Shown piece by piece: positions 28,655 to 36,283 of a DNA stretch of 58,201 nucleotides (position 1 is the stretch's first letter; each line of letters starts with the position of its first letter). A program made the translations under genes and the position numbers. The notes beneath the pieces are model-generated. The model saw nothing but the letters and a program-made list of their open reading frames with translations. It was not told the origin of the DNA and did no database searches. The DNA is taken from positions 1-58,201 of the forward strand of contig DASTNZ010000068.1 of the NCBI GenBank assembly GCA_035762665.1, read 5' to 3'. Source of the DNA: JASLBX01 sp035762665. Its GTDB lineage: Bacteria; Actinomycetota; Actinomycetes; Jiangellales; Jiangellaceae.

Positions 28655-28737
28655 CGACCTGTCCGACCGCCATTCGACTTGTCCGGCGGGACAGGTCGGC
28701 TACCAGGGCGGTTGCCGTTGTCCGGACGAACAAGTCG
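28655..28737. repeat. Compound palindrome, includes family 3 copy 2
   Basis: CGACCTGTCC (28655-28664) pairs exactly with GGACAGGTCG (28689-28698), while CGACTTGT (28675-28682) pairs with ACAAGTCG (28730-28737). The two stems are interleaved, so they are alternative or pseudoknot-like. The stretch 28674-28699 resembles the hairpin at 6197-6222 at 20 of 26 positions. It lies between DUF501 and the uracil-DNA glycosylase. Confidence 0.65.
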
Positions 28738-28792
28738 CGGAGGTACTGCGGCTGAGCGGTCCCTCCGTGCCAGACCCGGTAAGAATGTCCGG

Positions 28793-29644
28793 GTGGTGGG
28801 TGACTACGCGAGCGCAGAGACGGGCCTTCCGCATCCAGTCGTGGGCGGGGCATTCGGCAGTCCAGTGCCACCGGGGTCAGGCTGGCCCGAAGATTCTGCC
28901 GGGCCGGGCACACCCGTGGCACACAGCGCATACGAGGTCATCGACCTCGCCGCCAGTGCGGCAGATCTCGACGAGGTAAACGCGCGGTCGTCCGTATGCC
29001 GCGCCTGCCCTCGCCTCGTGGCGTGGCGGGAGGAGGTCGCCGCCGGTAAGCGGCGTGCCTTCGATGCTCATCCGTACTGGGGCCGGCCGGTTCCTGGCTG
29101 GGGCGACGGTGCGCCGCGCATCCTTGTCGTCGGGCTCGCACCGGCTGCCCATGGCGGCAACCGGACCGGGCGCATCTTCACCGGCGACCGCAGCGGCGAT
29201 TGGCTGTTCGCCGCGATGCACAGGGCAGGGCTGGCGAACCAGGCGACGTCGATCCACTCCGGTGACGGCCTGGCGCTGACCGGTACCCGAGTCGTGGCCA
29301 CTGTTCGATGCGCACCCCCTGCCAACAAGCCCACTCCGGCAGAGCGCGACGCCTGCGCCCACTGGCTTGATCGCGAGGTCGCGCTCGTCCTGCCCTCGGT
29401 GCGAGCGGTGGTGGCACTTGGCTCGTACGCCTGGGCGGCCACGTTCGGGACGCTTCGTCGCAACGGCGCCGCCGTGCCCCGGCCGCGGCCCCGGTTCGGC
29501 CACGGAGCCGAGGCACGGATCGGCGGTATCACGGTGCTCGGCTGCTTTCATCCCAGCCAGCAGAACACGTTCACCGGCAAGCTCACCGAGGGCATGCTCG
29601 AGGCTGTCTTCGCCCGGGCCAAAGAGCATGCGGGTCTGGCGTAG
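28793..29644 (+). CDS. Family 5 uracil-DNA glycosylase
   Basis: The 283-residue protein removes uracil and related lesions from DNA. The family-5 (UDGb) features are the iron-sulfur cysteines beginning at VCRACPRLVAWREEVA, the catalytic motif GLAPAAHGGNRTGRIFTGD, and GCFHPSQQNTFTGKL near the end. The usual catalytic Asp of other families is replaced, as in UDGb. GTG 28793 (or the adjacent GTG 28796) is chosen because upstream sequence is the compound palindrome. No good ribosome site is seen, so a leaderless start is possible. Confidence 0.93.
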   Translation: MVGDYASAETGLPHPVVGGAFGSPVPPGSGWPEDSAGPGTPVAHSAYEVIDLAASAADLDEVNARSSVCRACPRLVAWREEVAAGKRRAFDAHPYWGRPVPGWGDGAPRILVVGLAPAAHGGNRTGRIFTGDRSGDWLFAAMHRAGLANQATSIHSGDGLALTGTRVVATVRCAPPANKPTPAERDACAHWLDREVALVLPSVRAVVALGSYAWAATFGTLRRNGAAVPRPRPRFGHGAEARIGGITVLGCFHPSQQNTFTGKLTEGMLEAVFARAKEHAGLA

Positions 29645-29739
29645 CCGAGCGTTGGCCGTGGGCGGACAACAGGTCGACGGCGGCCGAGCTGGGTGCCGTG
29701 GCCGGGCGGACTTTGGCACGAAGCGTTCGCGCGACCGTC

Positions 29740-30720
29740 CTATGAGTGGCCGAGAACTGGGTGGGGACGGTATGGGGCTTCCAATCGGCCAAGATCATCC
29801 TTGGTCAGCGTGACGTCGAGCGCTGCGATCGCGTCGGCGACGTGGTGCGGCTTGGTTGCTCCAACGATGGGAGCGGACACCGCTGGTTGGTTAAGCAACC
29901 ACGCGAGCGCGACCTGAGCGGGCGGCACGCCCCTCTCTTTGGCGATCGCACGCACGACGTCGACGACCTCGAAGTCAATGTCGTCATAGAAGCGATCGGC
30001 AAGCTGGTCGTTGTTGGCGCGCAGGGTGCGCCGGTGACCGCCTCGTTCCCGGTTTCCTGCGAGCAGCCCTCGTGCCAGTGGGCTCCACGGGATGATGCCC
30101 ACGCCCTGGTCGAGGCACAGCGGGATCATCTCGCGTTCCTCTTCCCGGTAGACCAGGTTGTAGTGGTTCTGCATCGATACGAACCGGGTCCACCCGGCCG
30201 TCTGAGCGGTGTGTTGTGCTTTGGCGAACTGCCAGGCGTACATGCTGGACGCACCGACGTAGCGGGCTTTGCCTGCCTGTACGACCTCGTGCAGTGCCGC
30301 CATCGTCTCCTCGATCGGTGTCTCGTTGTCCCACCGGTGGATCTGGTAGAGATCGACGTGGTCGGTGCCGAGCCGCCGCAGCGAGGCGTCGATGCTTGCG
30401 AAGATGTGCTTGCGGGATAGTCCCCGGTCGTTGGCACCCGGCCCGGTCGGGAAGAACACCTTGGTCGCGAGCACGTAGTCGTCCCGGCGGTTGAACAGCT
30501 TGCCGAGCAGGCGGCTGGTCACGTGCTCGCTGACACCGTCGGAGTACATGTCGGCGGTGTCGAAGAACGTAACGCCAGCCTCCACCGCTTGTCGCACGAT
30601 TGGCTCGGCGTCGTCCTCACGGAGCATCCACGGCCGGTCGGCGGGATCGCCGTAGCTCATCATGCCCAGGCACAGCCGAGACACCTTCAGCCCTGACGAA
30701 CCTAGTCGCACGTACCTCAT
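29740..30720 (-). CDS. Aldo/keto reductase
   Basis: The 326-residue NADPH-dependent aldo/keto reductase has a TIM barrel with MRYVRLGSSGLKVSRLCLGM at the start, catalytic DTADMYSDG (Asp/Tyr), Lys in LATKVFF, and His in YQIHRWDNETPIEETM. NADPH contacts (WSPLARGLLAGN, PIVGATKPHH) are typical of the AKR11/12-like group. ATG 30720 follows AAGGAGGCGAC. Its start overlaps the stop of the CGNR regulator gene (ATGA), so the two form an operon divergent from an EamA exporter. Confidence 0.95.
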   Translation of the reverse strand: MRYVRLGSSGLKVSRLCLGMMSYGDPADRPWMLREDDAEPIVRQAVEAGVTFFDTADMYSDGVSEHVTSRLLGKLFNRRDDYVLATKVFFPTGPGANDRGLSRKHIFASIDASLRRLGTDHVDLYQIHRWDNETPIEETMAALHEVVQAGKARYVGASSMYAWQFAKAQHTAQTAGWTRFVSMQNHYNLVYREEEREMIPLCLDQGVGIIPWSPLARGLLAGNRERGGHRRTLRANNDQLADRFYDDIDFEVVDVVRAIAKERGVPPAQVALAWLLNQPAVSAPIVGATKPHHVADAIAALDVTLTKDDLGRLEAPYRPHPVLGHS

Positions 30721-31334
30721 CTGTCGCCTCCTTCCACCGCTTGACTTGGGTTGTATCGCGCGGGTCGGTGGCGGTGGTAGTGCCGTCGCTGTCGCGCGCG
30801 GTTGCCGCAGTCGGCGGGATCGCACCATCGCCTGGTGTGGTTGCGAGTCGTGTCGAGATACAGCCATCGGCACTCGTCGCAAGCCGACACCCTCCGCAGC
30901 ACATCAACGGACGTCAAGATCTCTGCGGCGGGTAGCGCCAGCTGGTCTACCAGGGAGGGACGCCCGTGGGTCCAGGTTGCGGCGTCCGCTCCTTCCGGAA
31001 AGTGCAGCCGGCGGCGGGCGGCGGCATCCGTGGCCAGGGCACCGAGCCGGTCGATATCGGCGGCATCGGGCGTCTTGTGGTCGGCAGTGGCGAGGAAGAC
31101 GCGCGCGAGAAGCTCCCGGAGCGCGCGGAGGTCGTCGATGCCAGCTTCCGAATCAGCCGGAAGACCGACTGCATCGGCCCACCGGTACACGTTGGTAACG
31201 GGGTCGAGCCAATCGTGCGCCCGCCCGGTGCCGCGATAGCTCACCAGGTTGGCGAAGTCGAGCACGGGTGTGCCGCCGATCAGCTTGTAGGTCCCGGTGT
31301 AACCGCCGGGATCCAAGTTCAGAGCATCAGCCAT
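30717..31334 (-). CDS. CGNR zinc-finger regulator
   Basis: The 205-residue protein has an N-terminal helical domain (GGTPVLDFANLVSYRGTG, then LRALRELLARVFLA) and a C-terminal CGNR zinc finger: ACDECRWLYLDTTRNHTRRW, then CDPADCGNRARQRRHY. Such proteins are presumed DNA-binding regulators. It probably controls itself, the co-transcribed aldo/keto reductase, and perhaps the divergent exporter from the 87-base shared gap. ATG 31334 is preferred over an in-frame GTG 33 bases upstream. Confidence 0.9.
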   Translation of the reverse strand: MADALNLDPGGYTGTYKLIGGTPVLDFANLVSYRGTGRAHDWLDPVTNVYRWADAVGLPADSEAGIDDLRALRELLARVFLATADHKTPDAADIDRLGALATDAAARRRLHFPEGADAATWTHGRPSLVDQLALPAAEILTSVDVLRRVSACDECRWLYLDTTRNHTRRWCDPADCGNRARQRRHYHRHRPARYNPSQAVEGGDR

Positions 31335-31360
31335 CGGTCTACCTAACTCTCTTACTGCGC

Positions 31361-31389
31361 TTGACACGTTAGCCCGTTCTTGCTTCTAT
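31361..31389 (+). promoter_or_regulatory. Housekeeping-type promoter of the EamA gene
   Basis: TTGACA (31361-31366) and TTCTAT (31384-31389) are separated by 17 bases in an unusually AT-rich gap between divergent genes. The match to the primary sigma consensus is strong for this GC-rich genome. Short GTTAG/CTAAC half-sites on both sides (for example GTTAG at 31368-31372) may be regulator contacts. Confidence 0.65.
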
Positions 31390-31421
31390 GTCTATAACGA
31401 GCGAAGGAAAGTTAGAACGTT

Positions 31422-32423
31422 ATGACGTCGAAGGCGCCGCTGACTCATCACGTGCGACCCGAGCTGTTCTTCGTCGGCTCGGCGATCTTTCACTACCTGG
31501 GTCCGGCCTTTGCCGTGCTGCTGTTCGCCCATGTGGAACCGCTCGGCGTGGCCTGGCTGAGGATCCTCACCGCAGGCGTCGTCTTTGCGCTGTGGCGCCG
31601 GCCGTGGCGGACATGGGCATCAGCCCCACACCCGGAGCGCCGGACCATCGTCGTCTGGGGGATCCTTCTCGCGCTGATGAACGCGAGCTTCTACCTCGCG
31701 ATCGACCGGTTACCCCTAGGGACCGTGGCCGCCATCGAGTTCGCCGGCCCCATCCTGCTGGCAGCCGTCGGTGTACGCAGCCTCCGTAACCTTGCAGCGC
31801 TCATTTTCGCGGCTGGCGGAGTGGCAGCCCTCGCCGAGGTCACGCTCAGCGGCTCCCCGGCCGGATTTGCGTTCGCAGTCGTCAACATGGTGCTGTTCAG
31901 CGGCTACATAATCGCTGCCCACCGGGTCTCCCGACATCAGCGGCTCGCCGGCATCGACGGCCTCGCCGCAGCCATGCTTATCGCCGCAGCGGTCGCGCTA
32001 CCGATCGGCGTCCTCGACGCCGCGCCGGCCTTCACCGATCCGACCAGTCTTGGCGCAGCCATCGGCGTCGGCTTGACGTCCTCGGTCATCCCGTACGTGT
32101 TCGACCAGCTTGCGATGCGCCGGCTCGCACGCGCCACCTACGCACTGATGGTCGCACTCCTGCCCGCCACGGCCACCGTCATCGGCGTTCTCATCTTGAC
32201 GCAGATCCCGGCCCCGACCGAGATCCTCGGCGTTGTCCTGATCATCGTTGCCGTCGCAGTCCACCAAGATCGTGCGCCGCCCGCCGTGACCGCCGCTCGT
32301 GACCACGCGTCCCGCCCGCGTCAGCATCCTGCGTACCGAGGAAGTCCTCGTCCGAGTGGTGCACCAACATACGAACGCGGTGGTCCGCCGTCGTGGACGC
32401 CGACTCCGGCTCGTGTGCTGTGA
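31422..32423 (+). CDS. EamA/RhtA-type efflux transporter
   Basis: The 333-residue membrane protein has about ten helices in two EamA repeats (first helix VGSAIFHYLGPAFAVLLFAH; later ALMVALLPATATVIGVLI) and a Pro/Arg-rich tail of about 45 residues. RhtA-like members export amino acids such as threonine and homoserine; the substrate here is not known. ATG 31422 follows GAAGGAAAG. It is divergent from the CGNR regulator. Confidence 0.9.
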   Translation: MTSKAPLTHHVRPELFFVGSAIFHYLGPAFAVLLFAHVEPLGVAWLRILTAGVVFALWRRPWRTWASAPHPERRTIVVWGILLALMNASFYLAIDRLPLGTVAAIEFAGPILLAAVGVRSLRNLAALIFAAGGVAALAEVTLSGSPAGFAFAVVNMVLFSGYIIAAHRVSRHQRLAGIDGLAAAMLIAAAVALPIGVLDAAPAFTDPTSLGAAIGVGLTSSVIPYVFDQLAMRRLARATYALMVALLPATATVIGVLILTQIPAPTEILGVVLIIVAVAVHQDRAPPAVTAARDHASRPRQHPAYRGSPRPSGAPTYERGGPPSWTPTPARVL

Positions 32424-32460
32424 AAGCGACCGGCCAACGGAAGGGCACGACCTCCCGCCC

Positions 32461-32576
32461 CCTTTGCAATGCACACCTACAGGAAGCGCAGGCGCGGACA
32501 GCGAGGGTCATGGCGGTGCGAGTGCTGAGCCGGCGTCCTGCCGCTGGCCGCTTCCCATAGGTGTGCATTGCAAAGG
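32461..32576. repeat. Long inverted repeat (116 bp)
   Basis: CCTTTGCAATGCACACCTA (32461-32479) and its exact complement (32558-32576) form a 19-bp stem, extended after a two-base bulge by GGAAGCG (32482-32488) with CGCTTCC (32549-32555). About 60 bases lie inside. It follows the exporter gene and precedes the Rex-controlled ndh promoter. A terminator or insulator role is plausible; there is no T-tract. Confidence 0.85.
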
Positions 32577-32615
32577 CGGGCGAACGCAAGGGTCCAAAGC
32601 CCTGGGTGAACACCC

Positions 32616-32633
32616 TTGTGAAAGTTTTCACAA
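32616..32633. promoter_or_regulatory. Rex operator upstream of ndh
   Basis: TTGTGAAAGTTTTCACAA is an exact match to the Rex consensus TTGTGAAnnnnTTCACAA, within a 20-bp perfect palindrome (32615-32634). Rex is the NADH/NAD-sensing repressor of respiratory genes in Gram-positive bacteria. The site overlaps the expected -35 (TTGTGA, 32616-32621) of a promoter whose -10 is TAGGCT (32640-32645), so binding would block transcription of the NADH dehydrogenase. Confidence 0.9.
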
Positions 32634-32652
32634 GCGAGCTAGGCTGATATTC

Positions 32653-33990
32653 ATGACCCAGGAGAGAGTGCCGCGCATCCTGATTGTCGGAGGCGGCTAC
32701 GTCGGCATGTACACAGCGCTGCGGCTGCAGAAGAAGCTGCGGCGGAGCAACGTACGCATCACGGTCGTCGACCCACGCTCGTACATGACCTACCAGCCGT
32801 TCCTACCCGAAGCGGCCGCCGGTTCCCTCGAGCCCAGGCATGTGATCGTCCCGCTGCGACGCACCCTCAAGCATTGCCAGGTGATCACCGGCCGGGTCAC
32901 GCGGATCAGTCACGCCGAGCGCATCGCTCGCATCGAACCTCACGTCGGTGATCCGTACGACATTTCGTACGACGTCCTTGTGATGGCCGTCGGTTCGGTC
33001 GCCAGGACGTTGCCGATTCCCGGCCTGGCCGAATTCGGCATCGGCTTCAAGCAGGTCGAGGAAGCCATCGCGATGCGCAACCACGTTCTCGATCGACTCG
33101 ACGTGGCAGCGTCGACTGCCGACGAGGAAGCCCGCCGGCGCGCGCTCAGCTTCGTCGTGGTCGGTGGTGGCTACGCAGGCGTCGAGGCGCTGGCCGAGCT
33201 GCAGGACATGGCGGCCGATGCGCTGCGCTACTACCCGTACCTCAAGCGCGAGCACATGCGCTGGGTACTCGTCGAGGCGGCGAACCGGATCCTGCCAGAG
33301 GTCGGTGAGGAGATGGGGCGCTACACGGTCGACGAGCTGCGCCGGCACGGGATCGATGTCAAGCTCAACACCCGCCTGGTGTCCTGCATCGACGGGCACG
33401 TCGTGCTGGACGACGGCACGGAGTTCGACAGCGACACCCTGATCTGGACCGCCGGCGTACGGGCCAACCCGGTGCTGGCGAGCACCGACCTGCCGCTAGA
33501 CGAGCGTGGCCGGCTCCGCTGTCTGCCCGACCTACGGGTAGACGGCGTGGACGATGCTTGGGCCGCCGGCGACTGCGCCGCCGTGCCTGACCTGACCTCC
33601 GACGTGCCCGGAGCGACCACCAGCCCGAGCGCCCAGCACGCCGTCCGGCAGGCCAAGCGCCTCGGCGACAACATCGCGGCCGTGCTCAACGGGCGTGAGC
33701 CTGTCGACTATGCGCACAAGCACGTCGGCTCGGTGGCCAGCCTGGGCCTGCACAAGGGGGTAGCGCAGGTCTACGGGGTAAAGCTGAAAGGCTGGATCGC
33801 CTGGTTCATGCACCGCACGTACCACGTCAGCCGGATGCCAACGCTCAACCGGAAGGTACGCATCGTGCTGGACTGGACGCTGGCCCTGTTCTTCCGCCGC
33901 GAGGCGGTGTCGCTGGGTCGCATCCACATGCCGCGCGAGGAGTTCCGCTCCGCCGCGGTGCCGCCTGCCCAGGACAACCGCGCCGCTTAG
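32653..33990 (+). CDS. ndh: Type II NADH dehydrogenase
   Basis: The 445-residue non-proton-pumping NADH:quinone oxidoreductase has an FAD motif at the start (ILIVGGGYVGMYTALRLQKK) and an NADH motif, FVVVGGGYAGVEALAELQD. DDAWAAGDCAAVPDL is the second FAD-binding region. SAQHAVRQAKRLGDNI and a C-terminal membrane-anchoring segment (GWIAWFMHRTYHVSRMP) are typical. ATG 32653 has no Shine-Dalgarno and lies seven to eight bases after a TAGGCT -10, so the mRNA is probably leaderless. The Rex operator marks redox control. Confidence 0.96.
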   Translation: MTQERVPRILIVGGGYVGMYTALRLQKKLRRSNVRITVVDPRSYMTYQPFLPEAAAGSLEPRHVIVPLRRTLKHCQVITGRVTRISHAERIARIEPHVGDPYDISYDVLVMAVGSVARTLPIPGLAEFGIGFKQVEEAIAMRNHVLDRLDVAASTADEEARRRALSFVVVGGGYAGVEALAELQDMAADALRYYPYLKREHMRWVLVEAANRILPEVGEEMGRYTVDELRRHGIDVKLNTRLVSCIDGHVVLDDGTEFDSDTLIWTAGVRANPVLASTDLPLDERGRLRCLPDLRVDGVDDAWAAGDCAAVPDLTSDVPGATTSPSAQHAVRQAKRLGDNIAAVLNGREPVDYAHKHVGSVASLGLHKGVAQVYGVKLKGWIAWFMHRTYHVSRMPTLNRKVRIVLDWTLALFFRREAVSLGRIHMPREEFRSAAVPPAQDNRAA

Positions 33991-34009
33991 CCGGGGTAGG
34001 GTCCGAGGC

Positions 34010-34807
34010 GTGGGAAACGCACATCCCGGCGCCTTGATCCGACGCCCGGACGACGCGTCGCACGTCGCGGAGCTCGTCCTCGATCGCCCAGAGGCGTTGA
34101 ACGCCATCTCGACGGCGCTGGCGGAGTCCATCACCGCCGCGACGGCAATGCTGGCTGCTGACCGGACGGTGCGGGCGATCGTGCTCTCGTCGTCAGCCGA
34201 GAAGGCCTTCTGCGTCGGAGCCGATCTCAAGGAACGCCACTCGTTCACCGACGACGACCTGGGCCGCCAGCGGCCCATCTCCCGAGCGGCGTATACAAGC
34301 GTGCTCGATCTTCCCGTGCCGGTGGTCGCCGCGGTGCACGGTTTCGCCCTCGGCGGCGGGTGCGAGCTGGCACTGGCCTGTGACCTGGTCGTCGCTGACG
34401 AGTCGGCGGTCTTCGGCCTGCCTGAGGTGTCGGTCGGGGTCATACCGGGCGGCGGCGGGACGCAACTGCTGGCCCGCCGGCTTGGCTGGGGCCGGGCGGC
34501 CGATCTGATTTTCACGGCGCGCCGGGTTGCTGCTGCCGAGGCCTACCGCCTGGGCCTTGCCGACCGCCTGGTACCGGCCGGCTCGGCGCGAGACGAGGCG
34601 ATCCAGCTCGCGTCCACCATCGCCGGGCATTCGCCGGTCGGCGTTCGCAACGCCAAGCAGGCGATGCGCCTCGGCCTGGACGCTCCGCTTCGCTCCGGGT
34701 TGGAGATCGAGGACGCCCGCTGGCGTGCGACGGCGTTCAGCGGGGATAGGCGCGAGGGGGTCGCGGCGTTCAATGAGAAAAGGACGCCGGACTGGCCAGG
34801 GGAGTGA
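34010..34807 (+). CDS. Enoyl-CoA hydratase/isomerase family protein
   Basis: The 265-residue crotonase-family protein has the oxyanion-hole segment AFCVGADLKERHSF, the signature PVVAAVHGFALGGGCELALA, and the catalytic-Glu loop FGLPEVSVGVIPGGGGTQ. GTG 34010 lies 20 bases after ndh. HMG-CoA lyase follows seven bases later, so the pair resembles leucine/isovalerate degradation, where this enzyme would be a methylglutaconyl-CoA-hydratase-like member. That specific substrate is inference; crotonase substrates cannot be read from motifs. Confidence 0.92.
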   Translation: MGNAHPGALIRRPDDASHVAELVLDRPEALNAISTALAESITAATAMLAADRTVRAIVLSSSAEKAFCVGADLKERHSFTDDDLGRQRPISRAAYTSVLDLPVPVVAAVHGFALGGGCELALACDLVVADESAVFGLPEVSVGVIPGGGGTQLLARRLGWGRAADLIFTARRVAAAEAYRLGLADRLVPAGSARDEAIQLASTIAGHSPVGVRNAKQAMRLGLDAPLRSGLEIEDARWRATAFSGDRREGVAAFNEKRTPDWPGE

Positions 34808-34814
34808 GGCAACG

Positions 34815-35729
34815 ATGACGGACCTTCCTAGCCGGGTGAGCCTGCGCGAGGTCGGACCCCGCGACGGGTTGCAGAACGAGGACCCGGTACCCACCGACGG
34901 CAAGGTCGCCTTGATCGACGCACTGTCGACGACCGGCCTGCGCCGAATCGAAGCCGTATCGTTCGTACACTCGAAGGCGATCCCACAGATGGGGGACGCG
35001 GACGAGGTGTGGGCTCGGATCACCAAAAACCCCGACGTGACGTACTCCGCGCTCGTCCCCAATGTGCGTGGCATGCAGCGGGCCCTGGCGGCCGGCTTCA
35101 CCGAAATCGAGGTGGTGATCTCCGCCTCGGATACGCACAACCGCCACAACATCAACCGCTCTACCGACGAGTCGCTGGCCGATGTGCCCGAGCTCGCCTC
35201 GATGGCTCACGACGCCGGCGGCACCCTTCAGGTCGTCGTCTCGACGGCGTGGGGTTGCCCGTACGAGGGCGACGTCCCAGTCGAGCGTGTCCTCTACGTC
35301 GTGCGGCATGCCATCGCGGCTGGTGCGGACTCGATCGCGTTCGGCGACACAACGGGAATGGCCACGCCGACGCGTGTGATCGTGCTGGTCGGTGAGACGC
35401 GGTCCGCGCATCCGGGCGTCCCGCTCGGCCTGCACTTCCACAACACTCGCGGCACCGGGCTGGCCAACGTATACGCCGCGCTGCAGCTTGGAGTGGATGA
35501 CTTCGACGCGTCGGTCGGCGGCCTCGGCGGCTGCCCCTACGCGCCGGGCGCGTCCGGCAACATCGCCACCGAGGAGCTTGTGCACATGCTCGAGGACATG
35601 GGCGTGGAGACCGGTGTCGACCTGGAGGCGTTGATTGAAGCGGCCGCCTACGCGGAGAAGCTTGTGGGCCGGGAACTACCGTCCCAGGTACTCCGCGCCG
35701 GCCCGCGTACCCGCCTCACTGCTACCTGA
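34815..35729 (+). CDS. Hydroxymethylglutaryl-CoA lyase
   Basis: The 304-residue HMGL-like TIM-barrel enzyme cleaves HMG-CoA to acetyl-CoA and acetoacetate at the end of leucine degradation. SLREVGPRDGLQNED supplies the metal Asp. LHFHNTRGTGLANVYAAL gives the His pair. GGLGGCPYAPGASGNIATE holds the catalytic Cys signature. ATG 34815 is in the frame of the family start. It is probably co-transcribed with the upstream hydratase. A stem shared with the convergent gtrA gene ends the unit. Confidence 0.95.
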   Translation: MTDLPSRVSLREVGPRDGLQNEDPVPTDGKVALIDALSTTGLRRIEAVSFVHSKAIPQMGDADEVWARITKNPDVTYSALVPNVRGMQRALAAGFTEIEVVISASDTHNRHNINRSTDESLADVPELASMAHDAGGTLQVVVSTAWGCPYEGDVPVERVLYVVRHAIAAGADSIAFGDTTGMATPTRVIVLVGETRSAHPGVPLGLHFHNTRGTGLANVYAALQLGVDDFDASVGGLGGCPYAPGASGNIATEELVHMLEDMGVETGVDLEALIEAAAYAEKLVGRELPSQVLRAGPRTRLTAT

Positions 35730-35770
35730 TCGATCATTCCTCGTCCCGAGGTCCGCGGGGCCGATCAGGT
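35724..35770. terminator. Bidirectional hairpin between convergent genes
   Basis: ACCTGATCG (35724-35732) pairs exactly with CGATCAGGT (35762-35770). Each arm contains the stop codon of one convergent gene (HMG-CoA lyase and the GtrA-like protein). The loop is 29 bases with an internal GC-rich stem. Confidence 0.6.
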
Positions 35771-36283
35771 TGCCGGAAAGACCCACTTGCGGTACGACCA
35801 GAATCGGAACAGCGTCCCCAGCAACAGGCCAACGACGTTGGCCGAGATGTTGTCCGCCAGTGGGCCCGAGAAGCCGAGCACGTAGCGGGACGTCGCCAGG
35901 CACGCCAAGGCGATACCCAACCCGACTCCGTTGAGTAGGAAGAACAGTGGGTACTCGCGCGCTACGCCAGTGCGGGCCCGGTGGCGGAAGGTCCAGTGCC
36001 GGTTGCCGACGTATGTCACAACCGTGGCGACCACGACGGAGACGGTTTTGGCCGACAGCGGTTTGTCATGCAATGGCCCGCTGCCATAGAGAAGGGTGTT
36101 GAAGACTGCGATGTCGATCACGAAACCGAAGCTGCCGACCGTCGCGAACTTCACACTCTCACGGATCAGCAGGTGCAGCTGGTACCAGAGCGCGAACGCG
36201 CCGCGGACAAATCTTCGTACCGCAGGGTCGGCACGGTGAGAGGGGCGCTGCAGGGTATCGAGCACCCCGTAAGGGTAGGGCAT
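35765..36283 (-). CDS. GtrA-family flippase-like membrane protein
   Basis: The 172-residue protein has four membrane helices of the GtrA family (ESVKFATVGSFGFVIDIAVF, TVSVVVATVVTYVGNRHWTF, FFLLNGVGLGIALACLATS, and a last helix ending FRFWSYRKWVF). It is thought to flip polyprenyl-linked sugars for cell-wall glycan modification. ATG 36283 is used; an in-frame codon 63 bases upstream lies inside purK. The start codon overlaps the purK ATG on the other strand. GtrA beside purK/purE is a conserved actinobacterial neighbourhood. Confidence 0.9.
   Translation of the reverse strand: MPYPYGVLDTLQRPSHRADPAVRRFVRGAFALWYQLHLLIRESVKFATVGSFGFVIDIAVFNTLLYGSGPLHDKPLSAKTVSVVVATVVTYVGNRHWTFRHRARTGVAREYPLFFLLNGVGLGIALACLATSRYVLGFSGPLADNISANVVGLLLGTLFRFWSYRKWVFPAT

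Noticed and set aside
30721..30882. Longer start for the aldo/keto reductase
   Set aside because: It overlaps the zinc-finger part of the CGNR gene; ATG 30720 has an ideal AAGGAGGCGAC ribosome site.
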